A stretch of DNA of 64,000 nucleotides from Flavobacterium sp. SLB02 (GTDB lineage Bacteria; Bacteroidota; Bacteroidia; Flavobacteriales; Flavobacteriaceae), in contig NZ_CP045928.1 of assembly GCF_009664855.1 (NCBI RefSeq), positions 2,182,522 through 2,246,521 on the forward strand. Direction: 5' to 3'. Position 1 is the stretch's first letter. Every line of letters starts with the position of its first letter. Under the pieces are notes generated by a model. The model saw nothing but the letters and a program-made list of their open reading frames with translations. It had not been told where the DNA came from and did not search any database. The translations under genes and the position numbers were made by a program. Positions 7,824 through 15,540 of this stretch are shown here, piece after piece.

Positions 7824-9515
7824 TTATCTAATCAACTTTCTGTATTTCAAACGTTTTGGAGTTAAATCACCGCCTAAACGTTTCTTTTTATTTTCTTCGT
7901 ATTCAGAGAAACCTCCTTCGAAATAATACACTTCAGAATCTCCTTCGAAAGCCAGAATGTGTGTACAAATTCTGTCTAAGAACCATCTGTCGTGCGAAAT
8001 AATTACAGCGCAACCGGCAAAATTTTCCAAACCTTCTTCAAGGGCACGAAGCGTATTTACATCTAAATCATTCGTAGGCTCATCCAGTAAAAGTACGTTT
8101 CCTTCTTCTTTCAAAGTCATTGCTAAGTGTAAACGGTTACGCTCTCCACCAGATAACATTGATACTTTTTTATTTTGCTCACCTCCACCAAAGTTGAAAC
8201 GAGATAAGTATGCTCTTGAGTTCACTTGCTTTCCACCCATCATTACTAATTCCTGACCGTCAGCAAAATTCTCCCAAATAGATTTATTCGGATCAATGTT
8301 AGAGTGCGACTGATCTACGTAAGCAATTTTCACGGTTTCGCCAACTGAAAATTCTCCGCTATCTGTTTTTTCCTCACCCATAATCATTTTGAAAATGGTA
8401 GATTTACCAGCACCGTTTGGTCCAATGATTCCAACAATACCCGCTTGTGGCAAAGTAAAGTTTAAATTATCATATAGTAATTTATCACCAAAAGCCTTGG
8501 CAACATTTTTAGCTTCGATAACATTTGTACCTAAACGTGGACCATTCGGGATGTAGATTTCCAGGTTTTCATCCAATTGTTTTTGGTCTTCATTCAATAA
8601 TTTATCGTAATTCTGCAAACGCGCTTTTTGTTTGGTTTGACGACCTTTTGCTCCCTGACGAACCCAGTCCAACTCACGCTCTAAAGTTTTTCTACGTTTA
8701 GATGCTACTTTTTCTTCTTGTGCCATACGGTTTGATTTTTGGTCTAACCAAGAAGAATAATTTCCTTTCCAAGGAATACCTTCTCCTCTATCCAACTCTA
8801 AAATCCAACCAGCAACATTGTCAAGGAAATATCTATCATGCGTTACAGCAATTACAGTTCCGGAATATTGAGCTAAATGCTGCTCTAACCAAAGTACAGA
8901 CTCGGCATCAAGGTGGTTGGTAGGCTCATCGAGTAACAATACATCAGGCTGTTGTAACAACAAACGACATAAAGCTACACGACGGCGCTCTCCTCCTGAA
9001 AGGTTTTTGATTGGCGTATCACCTTCCGGAGTACGCAAAGCATCCATTGCAATTTCTAATTTGGTATCGATTTCCCAAGCACCAAGAGCATCAATTTTAT
9101 CTTGTAAAGCAGCCTGACGATCCATTAATTTATCCATTTTATCTGGATCTGAGTAGTTCTCTTCAAGACCGAATAAATCATTAATTTGATTGTACTCTTC
9201 TAAAACAGCCATAGTTTCTGCAGCTCCTTCACGAACAATTTCGATAACAGTTTTAGAGTCATCAAGAATTGGCTCTTGCTCTAAATAACCTACAGTATAA
9301 CCTGGTTGAAAAACAACATCTCCCTGATAATTTTTATCAACTCCTGCAATAATTTTTAAAAGAGAAGATTTTCCTGATCCGTTAAGTCCTAAAATACCAA
9401 TTTTAGCACCATAAAAGAAACTCAGGTAAATGTTTTTAAGCACCGGTTTGTCTGCTCCCTGATAGGTTTTACTCAACTTTTGCATTGAGAAAATTACTTT
9501 CTTATCGTCTGACAT
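7824..9515 (-). CDS. ettA: Energy-dependent translational throttle protein EttA (ABC-F)
   Basis: 563 residues with two ABC domains and no membrane segments, as in ABC-F proteins. The first domain has GLNGSGKSS and LSGGERRRVALCRLLLQQPDVLLLDEPTNHLD, the second GPNGAGKS and LSGGERNRLHLA...LLLDEPTNDLD. Between them is the charged linker with WVRQGAKGRQTKQKARLQNY that contacts tRNA. EttA binds the ribosomal E site and gates the first peptide bond according to ATP/ADP. The assignment to EttA rather than other ABC-F proteins rests on length and the close match of the linker. Confidence 0.93.
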   Translation of the reverse strand: MSDDKKVIFSMQKLSKTYQGADKPVLKNIYLSFFYGAKIGILGLNGSGKSSLLKIIAGVDKNYQGDVVFQPGYTVGYLEQEPILDDSKTVIEIVREGAAETMAVLEEYNQINDLFGLEENYSDPDKMDKLMDRQAALQDKIDALGAWEIDTKLEIAMDALRTPEGDTPIKNLSGGERRRVALCRLLLQQPDVLLLDEPTNHLDAESVLWLEQHLAQYSGTVIAVTHDRYFLDNVAGWILELDRGEGIPWKGNYSSWLDQKSNRMAQEEKVASKRRKTLERELDWVRQGAKGRQTKQKARLQNYDKLLNEDQKQLDENLEIYIPNGPRLGTNVIEAKNVAKAFGDKLLYDNLNFTLPQAGIVGIIGPNGAGKSTIFKMIMGEEKTDSGEFSVGETVKIAYVDQSHSNIDPNKSIWENFADGQELVMMGGKQVNSRAYLSRFNFGGGEQNKKVSMLSGGERNRLHLAMTLKEEGNVLLLDEPTNDLDVNTLRALEEGLENFAGCAVIISHDRWFLDRICTHILAFEGDSEVYYFEGGFSEYEENKKKRLGGDLTPKRLKYRKLIR

Positions 9516-9621
9516 TCTATTTATTTTTTAATTTTTATGATTATTTTTTTTTATTAACCTATTATATAGTGCAATTGATTTTTGCAATTGATATTGAGTT
9601 TGATATTGAGTTTTGATTTTT

Positions 9622-9804
9622 TTATACTCTACCTTTTAATGCATTAAAAACCCAGGCATTGGCAAAAAAACCAACACCAACTGCTACAAACCCCCAGCCA
9701 GAGACGTCTCTGTATCTAAAAGCGCCAAGACCTATAAGTAACAATCCCATAAGTACCATTATAAAAGTAGCCCATCCTAAAACGGTATTTTTATTCATTC
9801 CCAT
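9622..9804 (-). CDS. CAL67264-family small membrane protein
   Basis: 60 residues, two hydrophobic segments (TVLGWATFIMVLMGLLLIGLGAF and GWGFVAVGVGFFANAWVF) separated by a short RYRDVSG loop: a small two-pass inner-membrane protein. The family is known only from Bacteroidota and has no assigned function. Located downstream of holA and upstream of ettA on the same strand. Confidence 0.75.
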   Translation of the reverse strand: MGMNKNTVLGWATFIMVLMGLLLIGLGAFRYRDVSGWGFVAVGVGFFANAWVFNALKGRV

Positions 9805-9872
9805 AATTGTGTAATTATTATTTTAAAAGTAGTAATTTTTTTAGAGATGCAAATATCGTGAATTTTCACGGC

Positions 9873-10877
9873 TTAATTAAATATTTTGTACAGCATTTCT
9901 TTTAATAAATCTGCCTGAGGTAATGCATTAGCTCCAACCCCTTTACTTTTAACATCAACATCACGCAGTGCTCCTACAATCTGACTTACTTTTCGCATTG
10001 GGTAATTCTTGATCGCTAAATCATATTCTTTTAGGAAATAAGGATTAACGCCAATTGCTGAAGCTACATTTTTAGGATTTTTGTCTTTAAGCCCATGATA
10101 TTTTAAAAGCTGAACGAAAAACCCAAAAACTAATCCGGTTGTCATTACTAATGGATATTCTTTAGGATTATGCGCAAAGTTCTCCGCAATTTTATATGCT
10201 TTCAATTGATTGCGTTCACCAATTGCTTTCCGAAGTTCGAAAACATTATAATCTTTACTAAAACCAATATTTTCCTCGATATGCTGAGGCGTAATTACAG
10301 TTCCTTGCGGTAAAATAATCTGTAATTTTTCTAATTCATTATTGATTTTACTTAAATCTGTACCCAAAAACTCTACCAACATAGCATTGGCTTTTGGGTC
10401 TATCGTGTATTTTTTCCCAGCAAGTACGCGTTTTATCCAGTCACCAACCTGGTTTTCATACAGTTTTTTACTTTCGTAAACGATTCCGTTTTGCGCTAAT
10501 AATTTGGTTACTTTTTTACGTTTATCAAGTGTTTTGTATTTGTAACAAAATACCAGAACCGTAGTTTCCATCGGATTATTTACGTACGACTCTATTTTAT
10601 CAATTGTTCTTGACAAATCCTGGGCTTCTTTTACAATAACAACCTGACGATCAGACATCATAGGATAGCGCTTGGCCGTTGAAACAATATCTTCTACCGT
10701 AACATCTCTACCATATAATACCGTTTGATTGAATCCTTTCTCTTCTTCTAAAAGTATGTTCTGCTCAATATATTCCGATAATTTATCAATATAATAAGGC
10801 TCCTCACCCATTAAAAAATAAATAGGTTTTATATTTCCGGCTTTAATATCATTAACAATTTTTACAACTTCGTCCAT
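9873..10877 (-). CDS. holA: DNA polymerase III, delta subunit
   Basis: 334 residues, the length of HolA, the clamp-loader subunit that opens the sliding clamp. Recognisable features: N-terminal IYFLMGEEPYYIDKLSEYIE (degenerate P-loop region), the middle VLVFCYKYKTLDKRKKVTKLL strand-helix, and C-terminal FFVQLLKYHGLKDKN with AIGVNPYFLKEY. Starts at ATG 10877; divergent from the HsdR_N-like gene. Confidence 0.9.
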   Translation of the reverse strand: MDEVVKIVNDIKAGNIKPIYFLMGEEPYYIDKLSEYIEQNILLEEEKGFNQTVLYGRDVTVEDIVSTAKRYPMMSDRQVVIVKEAQDLSRTIDKIESYVNNPMETTVLVFCYKYKTLDKRKKVTKLLAQNGIVYESKKLYENQVGDWIKRVLAGKKYTIDPKANAMLVEFLGTDLSKINNELEKLQIILPQGTVITPQHIEENIGFSKDYNVFELRKAIGERNQLKAYKIAENFAHNPKEYPLVMTTGLVFGFFVQLLKYHGLKDKNPKNVASAIGVNPYFLKEYDLAIKNYPMRKVSQIVGALRDVDVKSKGVGANALPQADLLKEMLYKIFN

Positions 10878-10968
10878 TTATTTTAGTTTTCAGTGTTCAG
10901 TACCAGTAGGCAGTTTTAATTTTAAAAAAAAACAATTATCTAATTTTCAAATTGACTAATTTTCAAAT

Positions 10969-10976
10969 TATATTTG
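10969..10976 (+). promoter_or_regulatory. TAnnTTTG box immediately before the HsdR_N-like gene
   Basis: TATATTTG ends four bases before the ATG at 10981. If transcription starts about 4-7 bases after the box, as in other Bacteroidota promoters, the mRNA would be leaderless or nearly so. No strong -33 at ideal spacing (TTG at 10952-10954, 14-base spacer). Confidence 0.4.
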
Positions 10977-10980
10977 CGCT

Positions 10981-11427
10981 ATGCAGCAATTAAATTTTCC
11001 TTCTTATACTTTCCGATTCAAAAATAGCGAAAATAAAGTGTCTATTTTCGATGAAATCAGGAAAAAATTTATCATTCTTACCCCAGAAGAATGGGTGCGT
11101 CAGCATGTGGTTCACTATTTAATTGATGAGAAAAAATACCCTAAATCTCTAATCAATGTCGAGAAAGTTTTAACAGTCAACGGATTAAGAAAAAGATACG
11201 ATATTGTGGTCTTTAATCCGGATGGTTCTATACATATATTAGTAGAATGTAAAGCGCCCAGCGTAAAGATATCTCAGGCAACTTTTGATCAGATTGCCCG
11301 TTACAATATGACAATGAAGGCACGGTTTTTGAATGTTACAAACGGTCTAAATCATTTTTACTGCCAAATGGATTTTGAAAACGAAAAATATCAGTTTTTA
11401 AGAAGTTTGCCAGATTATAATGAATAA
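10981..11427 (+). CDS. Stand-alone HsdR N-terminal-like nuclease domain protein
   Basis: 148 residues. Contains LTPEEWVRQHVVHYLIDEKKYPKSLINVEK followed by RYDIVVFNPDGSIHILVECKAPS, which is the PD-(D/E)xK-type core (D near residue 78, ExK in VECK near residue 90) of the type I restriction enzyme R protein N-terminal domain family (HSDR_N_2). No helicase, HsdM or HsdS neighbours, so it is not a restriction system. The short form is common in Bacteroidota, with unknown role, probably a DNA-acting nuclease fold. Confidence 0.8.
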   Translation: MQQLNFPSYTFRFKNSENKVSIFDEIRKKFIILTPEEWVRQHVVHYLIDEKKYPKSLINVEKVLTVNGLRKRYDIVVFNPDGSIHILVECKAPSVKISQATFDQIARYNMTMKARFLNVTNGLNHFYCQMDFENEKYQFLRSLPDYNE

Positions 11428-11457
11428 AAATAATATTAAAAATAAATAGAATTACTT

Positions 11458-12477
11458 TTGGATAAAATTGCAGTTGTCATTTTAAATTGGAACGGCGTAA
11501 AATTGTTAGAGCAGTTTTTACCCTCTGTTGTTCAATTTTCGGAAGGAACCCAAATATATGTCGCTGATAATGCTTCGACAGATGATTCTATCAATTTTAT
11601 CAAACAAAATTTTCCTACCATAAAAATAGTTGTAAACATTGGTAATCATGGCTTTGCAAAAGGTTACAATGATGCTTTACAACATATAGATGCTGAAATT
11701 TATGCTTTAGTAAATTCAGATATCGAAGTAACTGAAAATTGGCTAAACCCAATTATTGAAACTTTCAATAAAGAAAAACAAACCGCTATAATTCAGCCTA
11801 AAATTCTTGATTTTAAAAACAAGGAATATTTTGAATATGCTGGTGCTGCCGGTGGATTTATTGATAAATATGGTTTCCCGTTTTGCCGTGGACGTATTTT
11901 TGATACTTTAGAAAAAGACAATGGCCAATACGATGATAATTGTGAATTATTCTGGGCTTCAGGAGCTTGTTTTTTTATCAGAAGCGAAGTTTATCACGAA
12001 TTAGGAGGTTTTGATGAAAGCTTTTTTGCGCATCAGGAAGAAATTGATTTGTGCTGGCGTGCGGCAAACGAAGGACACATCATTAAGTACAATTCAAAAT
12101 CAGTTGTTTATCATGTTGGAGGAGCAACTTTACAACAGGGAAATCCTAAAAAAACGTATTTGAATTTTAGAAATTCATTGTTAATGCTTGTGAAAAACCT
12201 GCCTAAAAAAAGTTTGTTTTTTGTCATTTTCTTCAGAATGATTTTAGATGGCATCGCTGGTATGCGTTTTCTTACACAGGGAAAATTCGGGCATACTTTT
12301 GCAATTTTGAAGGCGCATTTTTCATTTTATTGCATATCTTTAAAATATCTGCGTGAGCGAAAAGATTTTCAGATACAGCAATACTATACTGTAAAAAGTA
12401 TCGTTTTCTTGTATTACATAAAGAAACTGACCGTATTTAAAGAAATCTTTAACAGTAATCAAAATATTAAAAACTAA
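11458..12477 (+). CDS. Family 2 glycosyltransferase
   Basis: 339 residues from a TTG start at 11458 (MDKIAVVILNWNG); no ATG lies near the conserved N-terminus. GT-A fold features are VVILNWNGVKLLEQFL, the nucleotide-binding YVADNASTDDS, and the metal-binding NSDIEV around residue 85, with GACFFIRSEVYHELGGFDESFFAHQEEIDLCWR typical of rhamnosyl- or dTDP-sugar GT2 enzymes. Likely acts at the cytoplasmic side on a surface glycan; acceptor unknown. Followed by the OmpA lipoprotein gene. Confidence 0.88.
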   Translation: MDKIAVVILNWNGVKLLEQFLPSVVQFSEGTQIYVADNASTDDSINFIKQNFPTIKIVVNIGNHGFAKGYNDALQHIDAEIYALVNSDIEVTENWLNPIIETFNKEKQTAIIQPKILDFKNKEYFEYAGAAGGFIDKYGFPFCRGRIFDTLEKDNGQYDDNCELFWASGACFFIRSEVYHELGGFDESFFAHQEEIDLCWRAANEGHIIKYNSKSVVYHVGGATLQQGNPKKTYLNFRNSLLMLVKNLPKKSLFFVIFFRMILDGIAGMRFLTQGKFGHTFAILKAHFSFYCISLKYLRERKDFQIQQYYTVKSIVFLYYIKKLTVFKEIFNSNQNIKN

Positions 12478-12511
12478 ATTTGTAATCAACGTTTAATTAA
12501 ATATAATACCT

Positions 12512-13345
12512 ATGAGAAAAATAGTAATTGCACTATCAGTATTAATGGCCTTAACTTCGTGTGTATCGAAAAAGCAATACGCAGCTTTAGAAGCTAAGAA
12601 CAAAGAGACACAAGATTTATTAAACTCTTGCACCGTAAAACTAAATGCTTGTTTAGAGGAAAAAGCAGGGTTAGCAGCTACAGCAGAAAGCTATAAACAA
12701 CATAATCAAGATTTAATAAGCACTTCTAAAGACTTAACTGTATTAACAACTAAAGGAGCTGAAAATCTTGAAAAATCTTTAGAAAGTTTAAAAGAAAAAG
12801 ACTTAAAAATATCAAGACTTCAGGATGCATTAACTAAAAAAGACAGTGTAACTTTAGCTTTAGTTACTAGCTTAAAAGGTGCTGTTGGAATTAATGATCC
12901 GGATATCGAAATCAACGTAGAAAAAGGAGTTGTATTTATTTCTATCGCAGACAAATTATTATTTAAAAGCGGTAGCTATGATGTAACTGACAAAGCTAAA
13001 GGTGTTTTGGCTAAAGTTGCAAAAGTAGTAAACGACAAACCAGATTTCGAATGTATGGTTGAAGGTCACACAGATAATGTTCCTTACAAAAGCAACGGAA
13101 TTTTGTTAGACAACTGGGATTTAAGTGTTAAACGTTCTACATCTATTGTACGTGTATTAACAAATGATCTTGGTGTGAACCCTGCTAAATTAATCGCAGC
13201 TGGTAGAAGTTCTTATGTACCATTAGTTGCTAATGATACTCCGGATGACAGAGCCCGTAACAGAAGAACTCGTATTGTGGTTATGCCAAAAATCGATCAA
13301 TTCTATGATATGATTGAAAAAGAAATGAAAAAACAACAAAAATAA
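12512..13345 (+). CDS. OmpA-family peptidoglycan-binding lipoprotein
   Basis: 277 residues. Signal peptide with lipobox LTSC at residues 15-18, then an alpha-helical coiled-coil region (about 25-115), then a C-terminal OmpA/MotB domain with VEGHTDNVPYKS near residue 183 and the RARNRRTRIVVMP peptidoglycan-binding segment (about 243-258). The lipid tail would sit in the outer membrane while the OmpA domain binds diaminopimelate in peptidoglycan, tethering the envelope. Followed by a strong terminator. Confidence 0.9.
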   Translation: MRKIVIALSVLMALTSCVSKKQYAALEAKNKETQDLLNSCTVKLNACLEEKAGLAATAESYKQHNQDLISTSKDLTVLTTKGAENLEKSLESLKEKDLKISRLQDALTKKDSVTLALVTSLKGAVGINDPDIEINVEKGVVFISIADKLLFKSGSYDVTDKAKGVLAKVAKVVNDKPDFECMVEGHTDNVPYKSNGILLDNWDLSVKRSTSIVRVLTNDLGVNPAKLIAAGRSSYVPLVANDTPDDRARNRRTRIVVMPKIDQFYDMIEKEMKKQQK

Positions 13346-13375
13346 TTTAAGTTTTTCACATACTTTATTGAACAG

Positions 13376-13402
13376 AAAAAGCAGGTCAATTGACCTGCTT
13401 TT
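13376..13402 (+). terminator. Terminator after the OmpA lipoprotein
   Basis: AAAAAGCAGGTCAATTGACCTGCTTTT is a near-perfect stem-loop ending in a short T-run, 31 bases after the stop codon; the flanking A- and T-runs would let it work both ways. Confidence 0.8.
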
Positions 13403-13576
13403 ATGTATCCCTAACTTTTTTAATAACCAATTAAATATAAATTAAGAATAGCATTATCTTTAAACTAACTAAATTTTAACTAATCTAAAGTTAGTTATTA
13501 TTTTTCAACTTTTATATCATTTAAGTATTTTTTTACAAATACTTTACATCTATCACTTTTTGAATACTACAATTTA

Positions 13577-14614
13577 TCACATTCTATAATTTAAGGGTAA
13601 TAAATCACCAACTTTCTTTTCTGCAATTTTACCCAAAAAAAGTATATCATTAATATTTGAATTATTTCCATACTTATATATAGAAAAATTATCTGTAAGG
13701 AAAACTATTTTTGATGACTCACTGTTATTAAACATAACTTTATAAGAAGCTACTACATCGCTTATATTTTCTTCATTTTTAACTTCTCCTTTTGGTTGTG
13801 GAAGAATGGTAACTTTTACAAGATCATTTTCTTTATTAATTCTAAAACGTACATTTGGATCAAGATTGTTAGAGTCATTAAATAATAAAAATTTATCTGA
13901 TCCCCAATCTTTATTTGCTAAAGTCCTGAAAAATTGAACTTGTGAACCTTGAAAAGCTTTTTCCCGACGTTCTAAAATTTCTGGAGAATTGTTAATTTCC
14001 TCAAAACGACTTACTCCCTGATAAAAGTTATTTATTACATCTTTGGAACTAATACTTACTTTATCAAATGTAATTTCAAAACCAACTAATTCATAATTAA
14101 TTTTATATCCTAAAGAGCTATTCATAATAACCAAAGGTTTATCTGAAAAGGCAGTAAACATCAACTTTTTTTTATCATATTTAAATTGAATGTCATCTTC
14201 ATTATATATTACGGTTGATTTTGCATTTTTTGTCTGACCTAAAAAATATTCTCTAAAAAGTTTTAATTTCTGAGCTCTGGTAAACAATTCCTTTGTATTA
14301 ATAACAACTTCTTTAAGTTGATTTTTAGAAACTGTCATTTTAATATTTAATGGTTTAGTACTATCTAAACCACTTAGATATTCTCTATCGTACCCCATAA
14401 AACTTACTACCAATACACTATTAGCATTGGGTTCGTATCTTATGGAATAATCTCCGTTTGCATCTGAAACAGTAGAAAATGTAGTTCCGTCAAAATAAAT
14501 ATTTACACCTTGCAGGGGAATATTATCCTTACCTACAATTTTACCTTTGAGGATATTTTGCGAAAATATAGTAACAGAAGAAAATAAGAATAAAAAAAGG
14601 TAAAGGTTTTTCAT
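13577..14614 (-). CDS. Secreted protein with carboxypeptidase-regulatory-like domain
   Basis: 345 residues. Signal peptide (MKNLYLFLFLFSSVTIFSQ) then a CarboxypepD_reg-like beta-sandwich (NILKGKIVGKDNIPLQGVNIYFDGTTFSTVSDANGDYSIRY, residues 20-60), which is the N-terminal plug extension typical of Bacteroidota surface proteins. The remaining ~230 residues match no family I recognise. No TonB-dependent barrel follows. Probably periplasmic or outer-membrane associated. Confidence 0.75.
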   Translation of the reverse strand: MKNLYLFLFLFSSVTIFSQNILKGKIVGKDNIPLQGVNIYFDGTTFSTVSDANGDYSIRYEPNANSVLVVSFMGYDREYLSGLDSTKPLNIKMTVSKNQLKEVVINTKELFTRAQKLKLFREYFLGQTKNAKSTVIYNEDDIQFKYDKKKLMFTAFSDKPLVIMNSSLGYKINYELVGFEITFDKVSISSKDVINNFYQGVSRFEEINNSPEILERREKAFQGSQVQFFRTLANKDWGSDKFLLFNDSNNLDPNVRFRINKENDLVKVTILPQPKGEVKNEENISDVVASYKVMFNNSESSKIVFLTDNFSIYKYGNNSNINDILFLGKIAEKKVGDLLPLNYRM

Positions 14615-14621
14615 AAAAAAT

Positions 14622-14662
14622 AAAAGGTTTGATTAATTATTAGCTAATTAACCAAACCTTTT
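14622..14662 (-). terminator. Terminator downstream of the Sua5/YrdC gene
   Basis: AAAAGGTTTG...TTAATTA pairs with TAATTAACCAAACCTTTT; on the minus strand the stem is followed by TTTTATTTTTT. It lies between the Sua5/YrdC stop and the next gene's start, so the two minus-strand genes are separate units. Confidence 0.7.
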
Positions 14663-14694
14663 ATTAATATCCAAGATATTGTATTGAATTATTC

Positions 14695-15315
14695 TTACAA
14701 TATATCTATATCTCCTTTTCCTTCCCTAACAACAACCGGTTCGCCTTCTGATAAGTCAATAATTGTCGAACCAACATTATCACCGTAACCTCCATCAATA
14801 ACAAGATCAACAAGATTTTGCCATTTCTCAAAAATCAATTCCGGATCTGTCGTATACTCGATTACATCATCTTCATCACGAATAGAAGTCGACACAATAG
14901 GGTTTCCTAATTGGCGAACAATTTCTAAAGCAATATTATTATCAGGAACACGAATACCTACCGTAGTTTTCTTTTTAAATTCTTTAGGCAGATTATTGTT
15001 TCCAGGTAAAATAAAAGTATAAGGACCAGGCAACGCTCTTTTTAAAATTTTAAAAGTAGACGTATCAATCTGACGAACATAATCTGAAAGATTACTCAAA
15101 TCATGACAGATGAAGGAGAAATTAGCTTTTTCAAGCTTAACTCCTTTTATTTTGGCAATTTTTTCTAAAGCCCGCGAATTGGTAATATCACAACCTAAAC
15201 CATAAACGGTATCAGTTGGATAAATTACTAAACCTCCGTTCTGAAGCACTTTTACCACCTTGGCAATTGCGGCTTCACTAGGTTTATCTGGATATATTTT
15301 TATGAACTCAGCCAT
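14695..15315 (-). CDS. L-threonylcarbamoyladenylate synthase (Sua5/YciO/YrdC family)
   Basis: 206 residues with the YrdC fold: GGLVIYPTDTVYGLGCD near residues 28-44, KRALPGPYTFIL near 88-99, and VGIRVPDN near 118. The enzyme makes threonylcarbamoyl-AMP from threonine, bicarbonate and ATP, the first step of t6A tRNA modification; TsaE of the same pathway is at 904-1311. The YciO subgroup is similar, so the exact role is not certain, hence no gene symbol. Confidence 0.85.
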   Translation of the reverse strand: MAEFIKIYPDKPSEAAIAKVVKVLQNGGLVIYPTDTVYGLGCDITNSRALEKIAKIKGVKLEKANFSFICHDLSNLSDYVRQIDTSTFKILKRALPGPYTFILPGNNNLPKEFKKKTTVGIRVPDNNIALEIVRQLGNPIVSTSIRDEDDVIEYTTDPELIFEKWQNLVDLVIDGGYGDNVGSTIIDLSEGEPVVVREGKGDIDIL

Positions 15316-15540
15316 TTTTTAGAATAAAGATGTTAGATTATAGAATAAAGACTACTCTTTACTCCTTTTATTTTTTTTTAAGTAATAATAACATTCCAAC
15401 TTAAAATAGATTTATCTTAAACTAAAAAGATACTTATTCTCTTGAAAATTATCAAAATTATGAAGGTCGAAAATCAAATCCGGTGATAAAAAATTGACTT
15501 TTAAAATTCTATTTTCTATCCTCTTTTTCTATATTCTTTC

